DNA from: Caulobacter hibisci
GTDB lineage: Bacteria; Pseudomonadota; Alphaproteobacteria; Caulobacterales; Caulobacteraceae
Assembly (NCBI RefSeq): GCF_016135805.1
Contig: NZ_JADWOX010000006.1
Coordinates: 124,001-188,000 of the forward strand
Direction: 5' to 3'
Length of the DNA: 64,000 bases
This document shows positions 16,958 through 24,412 of the stretch, in pieces. Under the pieces are notes generated by a model, which was given only the letters and a program-made list of their open reading frames with translations, made no database searches and was not told where the DNA came from. Every line of letters starts with the position of its first letter. The stretch's first letter is position 1. The translations under genes and the position numbers were made by a program.

Positions 16958-19900
16958 CTACCGACGATCCAACAGATCACGGATCTTCACCGCCAACTGC
17001 TCGAAGGTGAAGGGCTTGCCGATCAACTGCACGCCCGGATCGAGGCGGCCCTGATGAACGATAGCGTTTCGGGAATAGCCGGTGGTGAACAGCACCTTCA
17101 GCCCGGGCCGCAGGGCCTGGGCGGTGTCGGCGATCACTCGGCCGCTCTTGCCCGGCAGCACAACATCGGTGAACAGCAGGTCGATACGCCGGTTGCTGCG
17201 CAGCACGTCCAGGGCCTGCTCGGCGTTGATCGTCTCGATGATGCCGTAGCCAAGCTCTTGGAGGATCTGCACCGAATAGGCGCGCACGTCGTCATTGTCC
17301 TCGACCACCAGCACGACCTCGCCGTCGACGCCGCTTGGGGCCGTTTCCGGGCCGGCCGCCTTTTGCGGCGCGGCGACCGCGTGGTGGCGCGGGAAGTAGA
17401 GCTTCACCGTCGTGCCCTGCCCTTCCTCGCTGTAGACCGTCACGTGGCCGCCCGACTGCTTGACGAAGCCGTAGACCATCGACAGGCCCAAACCGGTGCC
17501 GCGACCGACCTCCTTGGTCGTGAAGAACGGCTCGAACACCCGCGCCAAGGTCTCGCGCGACATGCCCGAGCCGCTGTCGCTGACGGAGATCATCACATAT
17601 TGGCCGGGAATGACCTCGGCGTCCTGGGCGGCGTAGTGATCGCTCAGCTCGGTATTGGCCGTCTCGATCGTCAGCTTGCCGCCTTCGGGCATGGCGTCGC
17701 GGGCGTTGACCGCCAGGTTGATCAGCGCGCTTTCCAGCTGGTTCTGGTCGGCCTCGACCGACCAGAGCCGCGGCGCCAGCACGCCTTCCAGCTCGATCTG
17801 TTCGCCCAGGGTTCGGTGCAGCAGATCGGTCATGTCCCGCACGAGGATGTTGAGATCGAGCGGCTTGGGCTCGAGCGGCTGGCGGCGCGAAAAGGCCAGC
17901 AGGCGACTGGTCAGGCCCGCCGCGCGCTGCGCGCCCTGCAGGGCCATGTCCAGCGCCCGCTTGGCCCGGGCCTCCTCGGCCGCGCCGGCGCGCCGCAAGG
18001 TCTCCAGGCCGCCGATGATCACCGTCAGCAAATTGTTGAAGTCGTGGGCGACGCCGCCGGTCAGTTGGCCGACCGCTTCCATCTTCTGGGCCTGACGCAA
18101 CGCCTCCTCGGCCTGCATGCGCTGGGCCAATTCCTCGGCGACGCGCTGCTCCAGATCGCGGTTGAGCGCCAGGAGATCCCGCTCGGCGCGGCGCAAGTCG
18201 GTGACGTCGACGATCACGCCGGCCAGCAGGCGAACCTTGCCAGGACGCGTATGCAGGTCGCCGAACGCCATCACGTCGCGTTCCTCTCCCGCGCCGGTCA
18301 CCCGATACTCGGCATGGAAATGGGACCCGTGCTCCACGGCCTGGGCGATCGCGCTCTGGACGCGGTCGCGATCCTCAGAATGGATCCCGCCGATGAAGGC
18401 CTGCAACGGCAGTCCGTCGCTCTCGGCGGCGGCCGGGTCGACGCCGTAGAGCCTGGATACGGACCCCAGGACCGCGACGCTGTCGCTGTCGATTTCCCAC
18501 TCGAACACGCCCACGCCACCCGACGACAGGGCCAGGCGCAGGCGGTCCTCGCTGATCCGGAACCGTTGCTCGCTGGCCCAGACGGCGCGGTCGGCCCCGC
18601 GCCGAATTGCGGCCATCTGAACGTTGGCGTTGACCCGGGCCAGAAGCTCGCGCGCGGCGAACGGCTTGACCAGATAGTCGTCGGCGCCGGCGTCGAGGCC
18701 CTCGATCTTGGCCTCATCGCCGGCCCGCGCCGACAGCAGGATCACCGGGACGCTGCGGGTGGCCGGATCGCCGCGAATGGCCGTCAACAGGCCAAAGCCG
18801 TCGAGCTTGGGCATCATCACATCGGTCAGCAGCAGATCGGGCGGGGCGGCGCGCGCGGCCGCCAGGGCCGCCGCACCGTCGGCGACCGCGTCGACGCGAT
18901 AGCCTTGGCCCTCAAGCAGCCTGGCCACGTAGCCGCGCATGTCGGCGTTGTCGTCGGCCAGCAGGATCCGCTTGCCGTCCCGCGGCCTGGTCTCAGGGCT
19001 GGACGCGCGCCACGCGACGGGGGCCGGTTCGAGGCCATCGCCGCCAAACGCCGTGCCTGGAAGCCAGCGCGCGGCCTCCTCCAAGTAGTCGCCGATGCGG
19101 CTGGCGGGCGCAAGGAGCGCGGCCGCCCGGACCTGGTCGCTCGGCAGATGGGCGTGGCCGATCGGCAGGCTGACCTTGAAGGTTGTCCCCTCCCCTTCCA
19201 CGCTCTGGACGGCGATTTGACCGCCGTGCAGACGCACCAGTTCGTGGACCAGCGCCAGACCAATGCCGCTGCCCTCGACGCTGCGGCCCTGGGCGCCCTC
19301 GACGCGGTGGAAGCGCTCGAAGAGCTTGGGGAGCTCGCCGGCTGGCACGCCGATCCCGGTGTCGCTTACCGACACCTCGACGAAGCGCCCGTCGCCGGTC
19401 GGCTCGACGGTCAGGGTGATCTTTCCCTGGAGTGTGAACTTGAAGGCGTTGGACAGCAGGTTCAGCAGGACCTTTTCCCACATCTCCGGGTCGACATAGA
19501 CCGGATGCGGCAAAGGCTTGGCTTGAATATCGAGATGGAGACCGGCCTTCTCGATGATCGAACGGAAGGACGAGGCGATCTCGGCGCTGTAGGCGGCCAG
19601 ATCCACCGCCGCGTAGTTGGCCCGGACGCGCCCGGCCTCGATGCGTGAAAAGTCGAGGAGGCTGTTGACCAGTCGCAGCAGCCGGCCGCCATTGCGGCTG
19701 GCGAGACTCACCTGTTCTCGGACCTCCGGCGTCAACGCGCCGGCGAGGAGCTCTTCGAGCGGCCCAAGCATCAGGGTCAGGGGCGTGCGCAACTCGTGGC
19801 TGACATTGGAGAAGAACGTGGTCTTGGCGCGATCGAGCTCGGCGAGGATCTCGGAGCGCCGACGTTCGGCTTCATAGGCCTCGGCGCTGGCGATCGCCGA

Positions 19901-20029
19901 GGCGATCTGGCCGGCCGCCAGGCTCAGGAAGCTGCGGTAGGTCTCGTCGATGGCGCGATAGGGGCTCAGGCCCACGATCAACACGGCTTGGCGACCTGTG
20001 TCCCCGGCGCTCGCGAGCGGCAAGGCCAT
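16958..20029 (-). CDS. Hybrid sensor kinase, C-terminal part of a frameshifted gene
   Basis: The frame covers most of a multidomain kinase. In order: end of a GAF-like domain, HisKA with FFSNVSHELRTPLTLMLGP (about 75-95), HATPase with GSGIGLALVHELVRLHGG, receiver 1 (RILLADDNADMRGYV, phosphorylated Asp in LLLTDVMMP), a PAS domain, a second HisKA (KMEAVGQLTGGVAHDFNNLL), a second HATPase (GTGLGLSMVYGFVKQSGG) and receiver 2 (VVLVVEDNDDVRAYS). The true N-terminus is in another frame at 20068-20883. The frame upstream of this ATG continues LREKGAWDRPSNQAMALPLA, joining naturally to the other part, so a one-base loss near 20065 split the gene. Confidence 0.85.
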   Translation of the reverse strand: MALPLASAGDTGRQAVLIVGLSPYRAIDETYRSFLSLAAGQIASAIASAEAYEAERRRSEILAELDRAKTTFFSNVSHELRTPLTLMLGPLEELLAGALTPEVREQVSLASRNGGRLLRLVNSLLDFSRIEAGRVRANYAAVDLAAYSAEIASSFRSIIEKAGLHLDIQAKPLPHPVYVDPEMWEKVLLNLLSNAFKFTLQGKITLTVEPTGDGRFVEVSVSDTGIGVPAGELPKLFERFHRVEGAQGRSVEGSGIGLALVHELVRLHGGQIAVQSVEGEGTTFKVSLPIGHAHLPSDQVRAAALLAPASRIGDYLEEAARWLPGTAFGGDGLEPAPVAWRASSPETRPRDGKRILLADDNADMRGYVARLLEGQGYRVDAVADGAAALAAARAAPPDLLLTDVMMPKLDGFGLLTAIRGDPATRSVPVILLSARAGDEAKIEGLDAGADDYLVKPFAARELLARVNANVQMAAIRRGADRAVWASEQRFRISEDRLRLALSSGGVGVFEWEIDSDSVAVLGSVSRLYGVDPAAAESDGLPLQAFIGGIHSEDRDRVQSAIAQAVEHGSHFHAEYRVTGAGEERDVMAFGDLHTRPGKVRLLAGVIVDVTDLRRAERDLLALNRDLEQRVAEELAQRMQAEEALRQAQKMEAVGQLTGGVAHDFNNLLTVIIGGLETLRRAGAAEEARAKRALDMALQGAQRAAGLTSRLLAFSRRQPLEPKPLDLNILVRDMTDLLHRTLGEQIELEGVLAPRLWSVEADQNQLESALINLAVNARDAMPEGGKLTIETANTELSDHYAAQDAEVIPGQYVMISVSDSGSGMSRETLARVFEPFFTTKEVGRGTGLGLSMVYGFVKQSGGHVTVYSEEGQGTTVKLYFPRHHAVAAPQKAAGPETAPSGVDGEVVLVVEDNDDVRAYSVQILQELGYGIIETINAEQALDVLRSNRRIDLLFTDVVLPGKSGRVIADTAQALRPGLKVLFTTGYSRNAIVHQGRLDPGVQLIGKPFTFEQLAVKIRDLLDRR

Positions 20030-20067
20030 CGCCTGGTTTGACGGACGATCCCACGCGCCCTTCTCCC

Positions 20068-20883
20068 TCAGGCCAGGGCCGCCAGGTCGACCGTTACGGC
20101 GGCCCCGCCCGCGAGCGCTTGGCCGATCGGCCAGATCGCCGCATCGCCCAGAGCCAACGTCGCCGGCGCGACCGGGTCGCCCGGGCTCACACCGGTGGCC
20201 GCGGCCAGTTCGGCCTGCTCCGCGCCAGGCTCCACGACATAGAGAAGGGCGAAGGTCACATCATGACGATTGCGCGCCAGGGCCTTGGCGGCCTGGTCGC
20301 AGGCCTCGCGCCAGTCCTTGGCCGTGGCCGTCTCGGCCGCCAGATCCCGCAGCAAGGCCAGCTGCCGCTCGCCGATCACCCGCTGAGTGTCGTCGCTGTT
20401 GGCGCAGATGATGCCGCCGGGCAGCCCGTCGTCCCCGCGCACCGGGCTGTAGGAGAAGGTGTAGTAGGTCTCCTCCGGGTAGCCGTTGCGCTCCATGATG
20501 AGGAGCTGTTCCTCGACAAAGGTGCCCTCGCGGCCGCCCATGGCCGTTTCGAGCATCGGGCCAATGTCAGGCCAGATTTCGCTCCAGACCTCGCGGGTCG
20601 GCCGCCCCAGCGCCCAGGGGTGCTTGCCGCCGATGATTGATTTGTACGGATCGTTGTAGAGGTAGGTCAGCTCTGGACCCCAGCCGACCCAGATCGGTTG
20701 GCGCGAGGTCAGCATGATGCCCACCGTGGTCTTCAGACTTTGCGGCCAGTGCTCAGGCGGACCCAGCGGCGTCGCGGACCAGTCGTGAGCGCGGATCATA
20801 GCGCCCAGCTCGCCGCCTCCCGCCAGGAAGCTGAGGGCGCGATTGTCCAGAGTCTTAGTGGACAGACTGTCCTGGCCGATCAT
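20068..20883 (-). CDS. Hybrid sensor kinase, N-terminal part (frameshifted)
   Basis: The first 271 residues of the same kinase. After a short leader, MIRAHDWSATPLGPPEHWPQ begins a PAS-like domain typical of large Caulobacter/Rhizobium hybrid kinases, with WGPELTYLYNDPYKSIIGGK and FSYSPVRGDDGLPGGIICAN. A GAF-type domain then starts (ERQLALLRDLAAETATAKDW) but the frame stops at 20068 after VTVDLAALA. The missing continuation is in the next frame. Sensor and kinase are therefore uncoupled unless the shift is a sequencing error. The ATG at 20883 was chosen because family similarity starts a few residues later. Confidence 0.75.
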   Translation of the reverse strand: MIGQDSLSTKTLDNRALSFLAGGGELGAMIRAHDWSATPLGPPEHWPQSLKTTVGIMLTSRQPIWVGWGPELTYLYNDPYKSIIGGKHPWALGRPTREVWSEIWPDIGPMLETAMGGREGTFVEEQLLIMERNGYPEETYYTFSYSPVRGDDGLPGGIICANSDDTQRVIGERQLALLRDLAAETATAKDWREACDQAAKALARNRHDVTFALLYVVEPGAEQAELAAATGVSPGDPVAPATLALGDAAIWPIGQALAGGAAVTVDLAALA

Positions 20884-21339
20884 GGACGGCCGATCCGCCG
20901 GGCGATGGCGTTCGCGCACGCTCGCAGCGGCGGGACCCCAGAGCGCGGACGCCCGAACGCGACCAGACCCCATAAGGCCATGCTATCCCCCTCGCAGTCA
21001 CGCCGACACCTGCCCCGCGCCAAGGCGCGCAGCCTCACGGTGAAATGCGCATTGCCGCGATCCGTGCCGGATAGGCAAGCAAAATGCGGTGGATAAGTCG
21101 TCCTGGCGCCCCGTGCACGGCGGCTTGCCGGAGCCGCCGCTGGCGCGCGTCTTGAGCGCCGCGCACCGAGATTGAGCGCCTAGAGTGGCGAGCGTTGCAA
21201 GTCCAGGGGCCGCCGCCGCCTTTCGGACGCCACGGATCTGGCCAGCTCTTGGAGAAATCGAGGCCCAGGGGCGCTGAGCCATCGGCATTGGCGTCAAGCC
21301 TGGCATCCTCGGACCCTAGCCGGACCGAAAGGAACCGCC
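20884..21339. other. Intergenic region, no gene seen
   Basis: About 455 bases between the divergent hybrid kinase gene and a small hypothetical gene. It should hold both promoters. I see no strong palindrome or terminator. Confidence 0.4.
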
Positions 21340-21651
21340 ATGGGCATCGAGCAGGACATCAGAGACCTTCGCGACGATTTTCAGCTGTTGAAGGCCAGGG
21401 TCATGGGCCATGAGCTGGTCATGTCGACCACCCTGTCGCAGTTGCTCCAACTGGCCCGGAAGGGCGGCTCGGACATCGACATGGACGCCATCGTCGCGGC
21501 CATGACCGAGCGCGTCGAAAGCGGGGCGCGAGCGATTGAACGCGATGATCCCATGGGCGCGGCCGGGATCCGATCCGTGGGCGGCCAGGCCCTTCGCCTG
21601 TTGCGACCCGCCGCGGCCAAGGGGGGCGCGCGAAAAGCCGCCAGCGGCTGA
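21340..21651 (+). CDS. Hypothetical coiled-coil protein
   Basis: A 103-residue protein with a heptad-like N-terminus (MGIEQDIRDLRDDFQLLKAR), a central segment DIDMDAIVAAMTERVESGAR and a basic, Ala-rich tail. AAAGGAACC precedes the ATG. No family recognized; such small proteins recur on alphaproteobacterial plasmids. Confidence 0.5.
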   Translation: MGIEQDIRDLRDDFQLLKARVMGHELVMSTTLSQLLQLARKGGSDIDMDAIVAAMTERVESGARAIERDDPMGAAGIRSVGGQALRLLRPAAAKGGARKAASG

Positions 21652-21992
21652 GGTCGAGGTCCCCGCAGCCGGCGCAGGGACAGCGGTTCCTCGATTGACG
21701 CCAGGCGTTCGTAGGGCCGTCAGCATTGCGAATGCGCATCCCGTGCGTCGGAGCCGAAACGCAATGCGACCGCATGACCGGCCTGGGATGACAAGCCCTC
21801 GCACGGGGTGCGCCCCGGCTGATGCGGTCGCCTCCGAGCAGGGCCCAGCGCCCGCCAGCCGTGCCGGGTCGATGGCGGTCGGCGCGGCAGGCCGCGCCCA
21901 AGCGGACGTCAAGGGCCGCTTTTCGACTCCGGGACGTTGCTCTGCCTCAAGGCCGTTAGGGCCTTGTTGATTTCGGGCGCGGAAAGGGGGAC
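21652..21992. other. Intergenic region, no gene seen
   Basis: About 340 bases of GC-rich sequence between two small hypothetical genes. Open frames on both strands lack ribosome sites and are Arg/Ala/Pro rich. No repeat or terminator stands out. Confidence 0.4.
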
Positions 21993-21995
21993 GTG

Positions 21996-22490
21996 ATGGT
22001 GGAACAAGACTTCATGGCCTGCGCGCGGGCGATCGGGCTGGAGCGACGGGTCGCCGCGTTGATCGCCGACTGCGATCGCGCGCTCGCCGCCCTGCCGAGC
22101 GGCGGCGGCGAGCGTTGGCGCGAACGGATCACCGACCAGCGCCGCCGGTTGTTGGAGCGAGACCTCGCCACCATGGTGGCCGTCACCGCGGCCCTCGCCG
22201 AGGAAACGCCGTCGCTTGCGCCGTTGGTCGCGCGCGCCATGAGCGACGCAATCCAGATCTACAGTCCGTCCAGGCGCGGCTTCGTCGGGCTGGGCGGCCA
22301 GGCGCATGATCTCCGTGGATCCAGCTTGGAGCGGGCCGCCGTCCTGAGCGTTTGGCCGCGACGCCAGGAACCCGATCATGACCAAATCCGCCGCGGCCCC
22401 GCAAGCCGATCCACCGCCGCCGGAACTCGATCCCTCCCGCGCGCCGCCGGAAATCGTCGATCCGCCGGGCCCAGACCTCGTCCCGAATGA
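21996..22490 (+). CDS. Hypothetical protein, helical N-terminal half
   Basis: GGAAAGGGGG precedes a GTG-ATG pair; the ATG at 21996 gives 164 residues. Residues 1-90 look like a genuine helical protein (ERRVAALIADCDRALAALPS, then RITDQRRRLLERDLATMVAV). After about residue 105 the sequence becomes Arg/Pro rich and overlaps a better-supported frame at 22378, so the last third is doubtful and a frameshift near 22340 is possible. Family unknown. Confidence 0.35.
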   Translation: MVEQDFMACARAIGLERRVAALIADCDRALAALPSGGGERWRERITDQRRRLLERDLATMVAVTAALAEETPSLAPLVARAMSDAIQIYSPSRRGFVGLGGQAHDLRGSSLERAAVLSVWPRRQEPDHDQIRRGPASRSTAAGTRSLPRAAGNRRSAGPRPRPE

Positions 22491-22545
22491 GCCGCCGCCG
22501 CTCGATCCCGGCGATCCTCGCCCGTACGACGGGCAGACGCGCTAG
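22378..22545 (+). CDS. Small proline-rich acidic protein
   Basis: A 55-residue frame with AGGAA eight bases before the ATG. More than a third of residues are Pro, with repeated motifs such as DPPPPELDPS, EIVDPPGPDLVP and EPPPLDPGDPRPYDG. It is likely disordered. It overlaps the end of the preceding frame by 113 bases; only one of the two can be right there, and the ribosome site favours this one. Confidence 0.4.
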   Translation: MTKSAAAPQADPPPPELDPSRAPPEIVDPPGPDLVPNEPPPLDPGDPRPYDGQTR

Positions 22546-22609
22546 CGAACCGATCCCCGCGAGCGGCGTTCAGAGCTTGACCTTGTCTTGATCGAGCGTG
22601 GGATCTGGA

Positions 22610-22873
22610 ATGAACGCCGTCTATGTCGTGTCGCCGTTTGAGGGCGGCTGGTGCGTTAAAATCAGCCAGACGGGCGAAGTGCTGTTCTTCAAGACCGCAG
22701 GCGAGGCCGAGCGGCGGGCCAGGGCCCTGGCGTCCGCCGACCCGCAAGGCGAAGTCTGGATCCACGGCCGCGATGGCCGGCTGGTCGGTCGCTGGCTTGA
22801 CGGCGCAAGCCGGCCCTCAGCGAGCCACCTGCTTGACGATGACCCCGCTCGCCAGAAGGACATGGCCGCCTAG
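22610..22873 (+). CDS. DUF2188-family small protein
   Basis: An 87-residue protein. MNAVYVVSPFEGGWCVKISQ, FFKTAGEAERRARALA and GEVWIHGRDGRLVGRWL match the DUF2188 pattern, in which a short beta-helix-beta unit ends in a glycine hairpin. Function unknown. The ATG at 22610 starts the conserved part. Confidence 0.7.
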   Translation: MNAVYVVSPFEGGWCVKISQTGEVLFFKTAGEAERRARALASADPQGEVWIHGRDGRLVGRWLDGASRPSASHLLDDDPARQKDMAA

Positions 22874-23080
22874 ACGTTGCGACGACGCAAACAGGCGTCG
22901 CGCCAGGGGACGCTTGCGCCCGTCGCACTCGGCCGCACCGCTCCGCAGAGGCTTTTTCGCCCCCCGGGCGCTGAGCGGGCAGTCGCGCAGACTCTGGGCG
23001 ACAGCGCCGGAGCAGCGCGCTCCGAGCGTGATCATCCCGATCACGCCGGCCGACCGCTCTGCCGTCGGTTGCAGGCGCGG

Positions 23081-23704
23081 CTAGAGCGCGGCCTGACGCA
23101 AGCCGTCGAAGACGAACTGCACGGCGAGCGCGGCCAGCAATACCCCGGAAATCCGTCCCACGACGTCGGCGCCCGTCTTGCCCAGCCAGCGCATCAGCGG
23201 CCCGGCGATCCGCATCGCGCCATAGGTCAGGAGCAGGCAGGCCAGCAGGCTGGCGAAGACCGCCGCCTGAGCGGCAAGGGTCGTGGCCCGCCCGACCAGC
23301 AGAACCATGGCCGAAAGGCTGCCGGGTCCGGCGATCAAGGGGAAGGCCAGGGGAAAGACCGCCATGTCGTCAAGACCCTGGGCCTCGCGCCGCTCGCTGT
23401 CATTGATCGAGGACAGGCCCGGACTGGCGAAGGTCAAGGTCAAGGCCTGGAGAAAGAGCAGCGCTCCGCCGGCCACGCGGAAGGCCGCAAGCGTCACATG
23501 GAGGAGCGAGAGCACCAGACCGCCAAGCAGTCCAAAGAGGATCATCACCGCGCCGGAGATCAGCACCGAGCGTCGCGCCAGACCTTGGCGCTCGCGTCCG
23601 GATGTCGCGGCGGTCAGGCCGGCGAACACCGCGGCCGTGTCGATCGGACCGATGGTGACAAAGAGGGTGACGAAGTCGGAGGAGAGATTGGGCGTTAGAA
23701 CCAT
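23081..23704 (-). CDS. MarC-family integral membrane protein
   Basis: A 207-residue protein with six predicted TM helices. The family start FVTLFVTIGPIDTAAVFAGL and the fourth-helix motif FPLAFPLIAGPGSLSAMVLL match MarC (YchE/YhgN) proteins. Their biochemical role is unknown; the original link to multiple antibiotic resistance was not confirmed. The ATG at 23704 is chosen because homologous sequence begins at LTPNLSSDF; the frame extends 28 codons further upstream without family features. Confidence 0.88.
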   Translation of the reverse strand: MVLTPNLSSDFVTLFVTIGPIDTAAVFAGLTAATSGRERQGLARRSVLISGAVMILFGLLGGLVLSLLHVTLAAFRVAGGALLFLQALTLTFASPGLSSINDSERREAQGLDDMAVFPLAFPLIAGPGSLSAMVLLVGRATTLAAQAAVFASLLACLLLTYGAMRIAGPLMRWLGKTGADVVGRISGVLLAALAVQFVFDGLRQAAL

Positions 23705-23902
23705 GATGCAACACTGTGAAACAGAGCGTGCGGACGTGATCAGCGCCTTCAGGCCGAGGGCGCTGAGAAAAACTCGTCTCTCGGACAAGCGTTCACGAAC
23801 GGAACCTGGCAGGGACGCGCGGCCGCCCGAGCTGCCTGCCGCATGCCGGGCGCCCAGTCGGGCATGGGTCCAGGCCAGCGCGACCTGCGCGAGATCGAGG
23901 CG

Positions 23903-24412
23903 CTAGCGCGTCGCGATCCAGCCGCCCAGGGCGCCGATGGCGACCATGGCCAGCGGCCAGGCCACGCTGGCGAGGGCGTTGGCGGCCAGGAACCGACCGC
24001 GCGGCAAGCCTGACCATCCGGCCAGACAGGGCGTCACGGTGGCCGGCGGGCCCAGGAAGCGCGCGATCAGGATGGCGGCGGCTCCATGACGCAGGAAGAG
24101 GCTTTGCGCCAACTGGCGGGCCTTGGCCGGCAAGCGCGGCGGCTGCAGGCCGCGCACGCGCAGATACAGGCCAAATTCGTAAGACGCCGCCGCGCCCAGG
24201 AAGGCGCCCGCCATCACCCAGGGCAGCAGCCCCGGTCCCAGCAGGCCGCCGCCCATGGCCGCCCCGATCGCCACCAGCACAGGGGTGATGGGCACGAAGA
24301 CGCCGATGACCACCAGGGCCTCGGCGAAGGCCGCGCCGGCCAGCAAGGGCCCCAGCCAAGGCCCGCTGGTCTGGGCCAAGGCCGTCAGGCGCGCCGTCAG
24401 ATCGTCCGTCAC
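23903..24412 (-). CDS. DedA/VTT-family membrane protein
   Basis: A 169-residue polytopic membrane protein. AFAEALVVIGVFVPITPVLV and the segment LFLRHGAAAILIARFLGPPA are the DedA signatures (the conserved Gly-Arg-Phe region). DedA proteins scramble or flip lipids such as undecaprenyl phosphate. Its ATG overlaps the stop of the upstream ATP-grasp/glutaminase gene by four bases, so the two are translationally coupled, an unusual partner for DedA. Confidence 0.88.
   Translation of the reverse strand: MTDDLTARLTALAQTSGPWLGPLLAGAAFAEALVVIGVFVPITPVLVAIGAAMGGGLLGPGLLPWVMAGAFLGAAASYEFGLYLRVRGLQPPRLPAKARQLAQSLFLRHGAAAILIARFLGPPATVTPCLAGWSGLPRGRFLAANALASVAWPLAMVAIGALGGWIATR

Noticed and set aside
16856-19648. 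Open frame of 930 codons on the plus strand opposite the hybrid kinase gene
   Set aside because: Shadow of a kinase whose HisKA, HATPase and receiver motifs are clear on the other strand.
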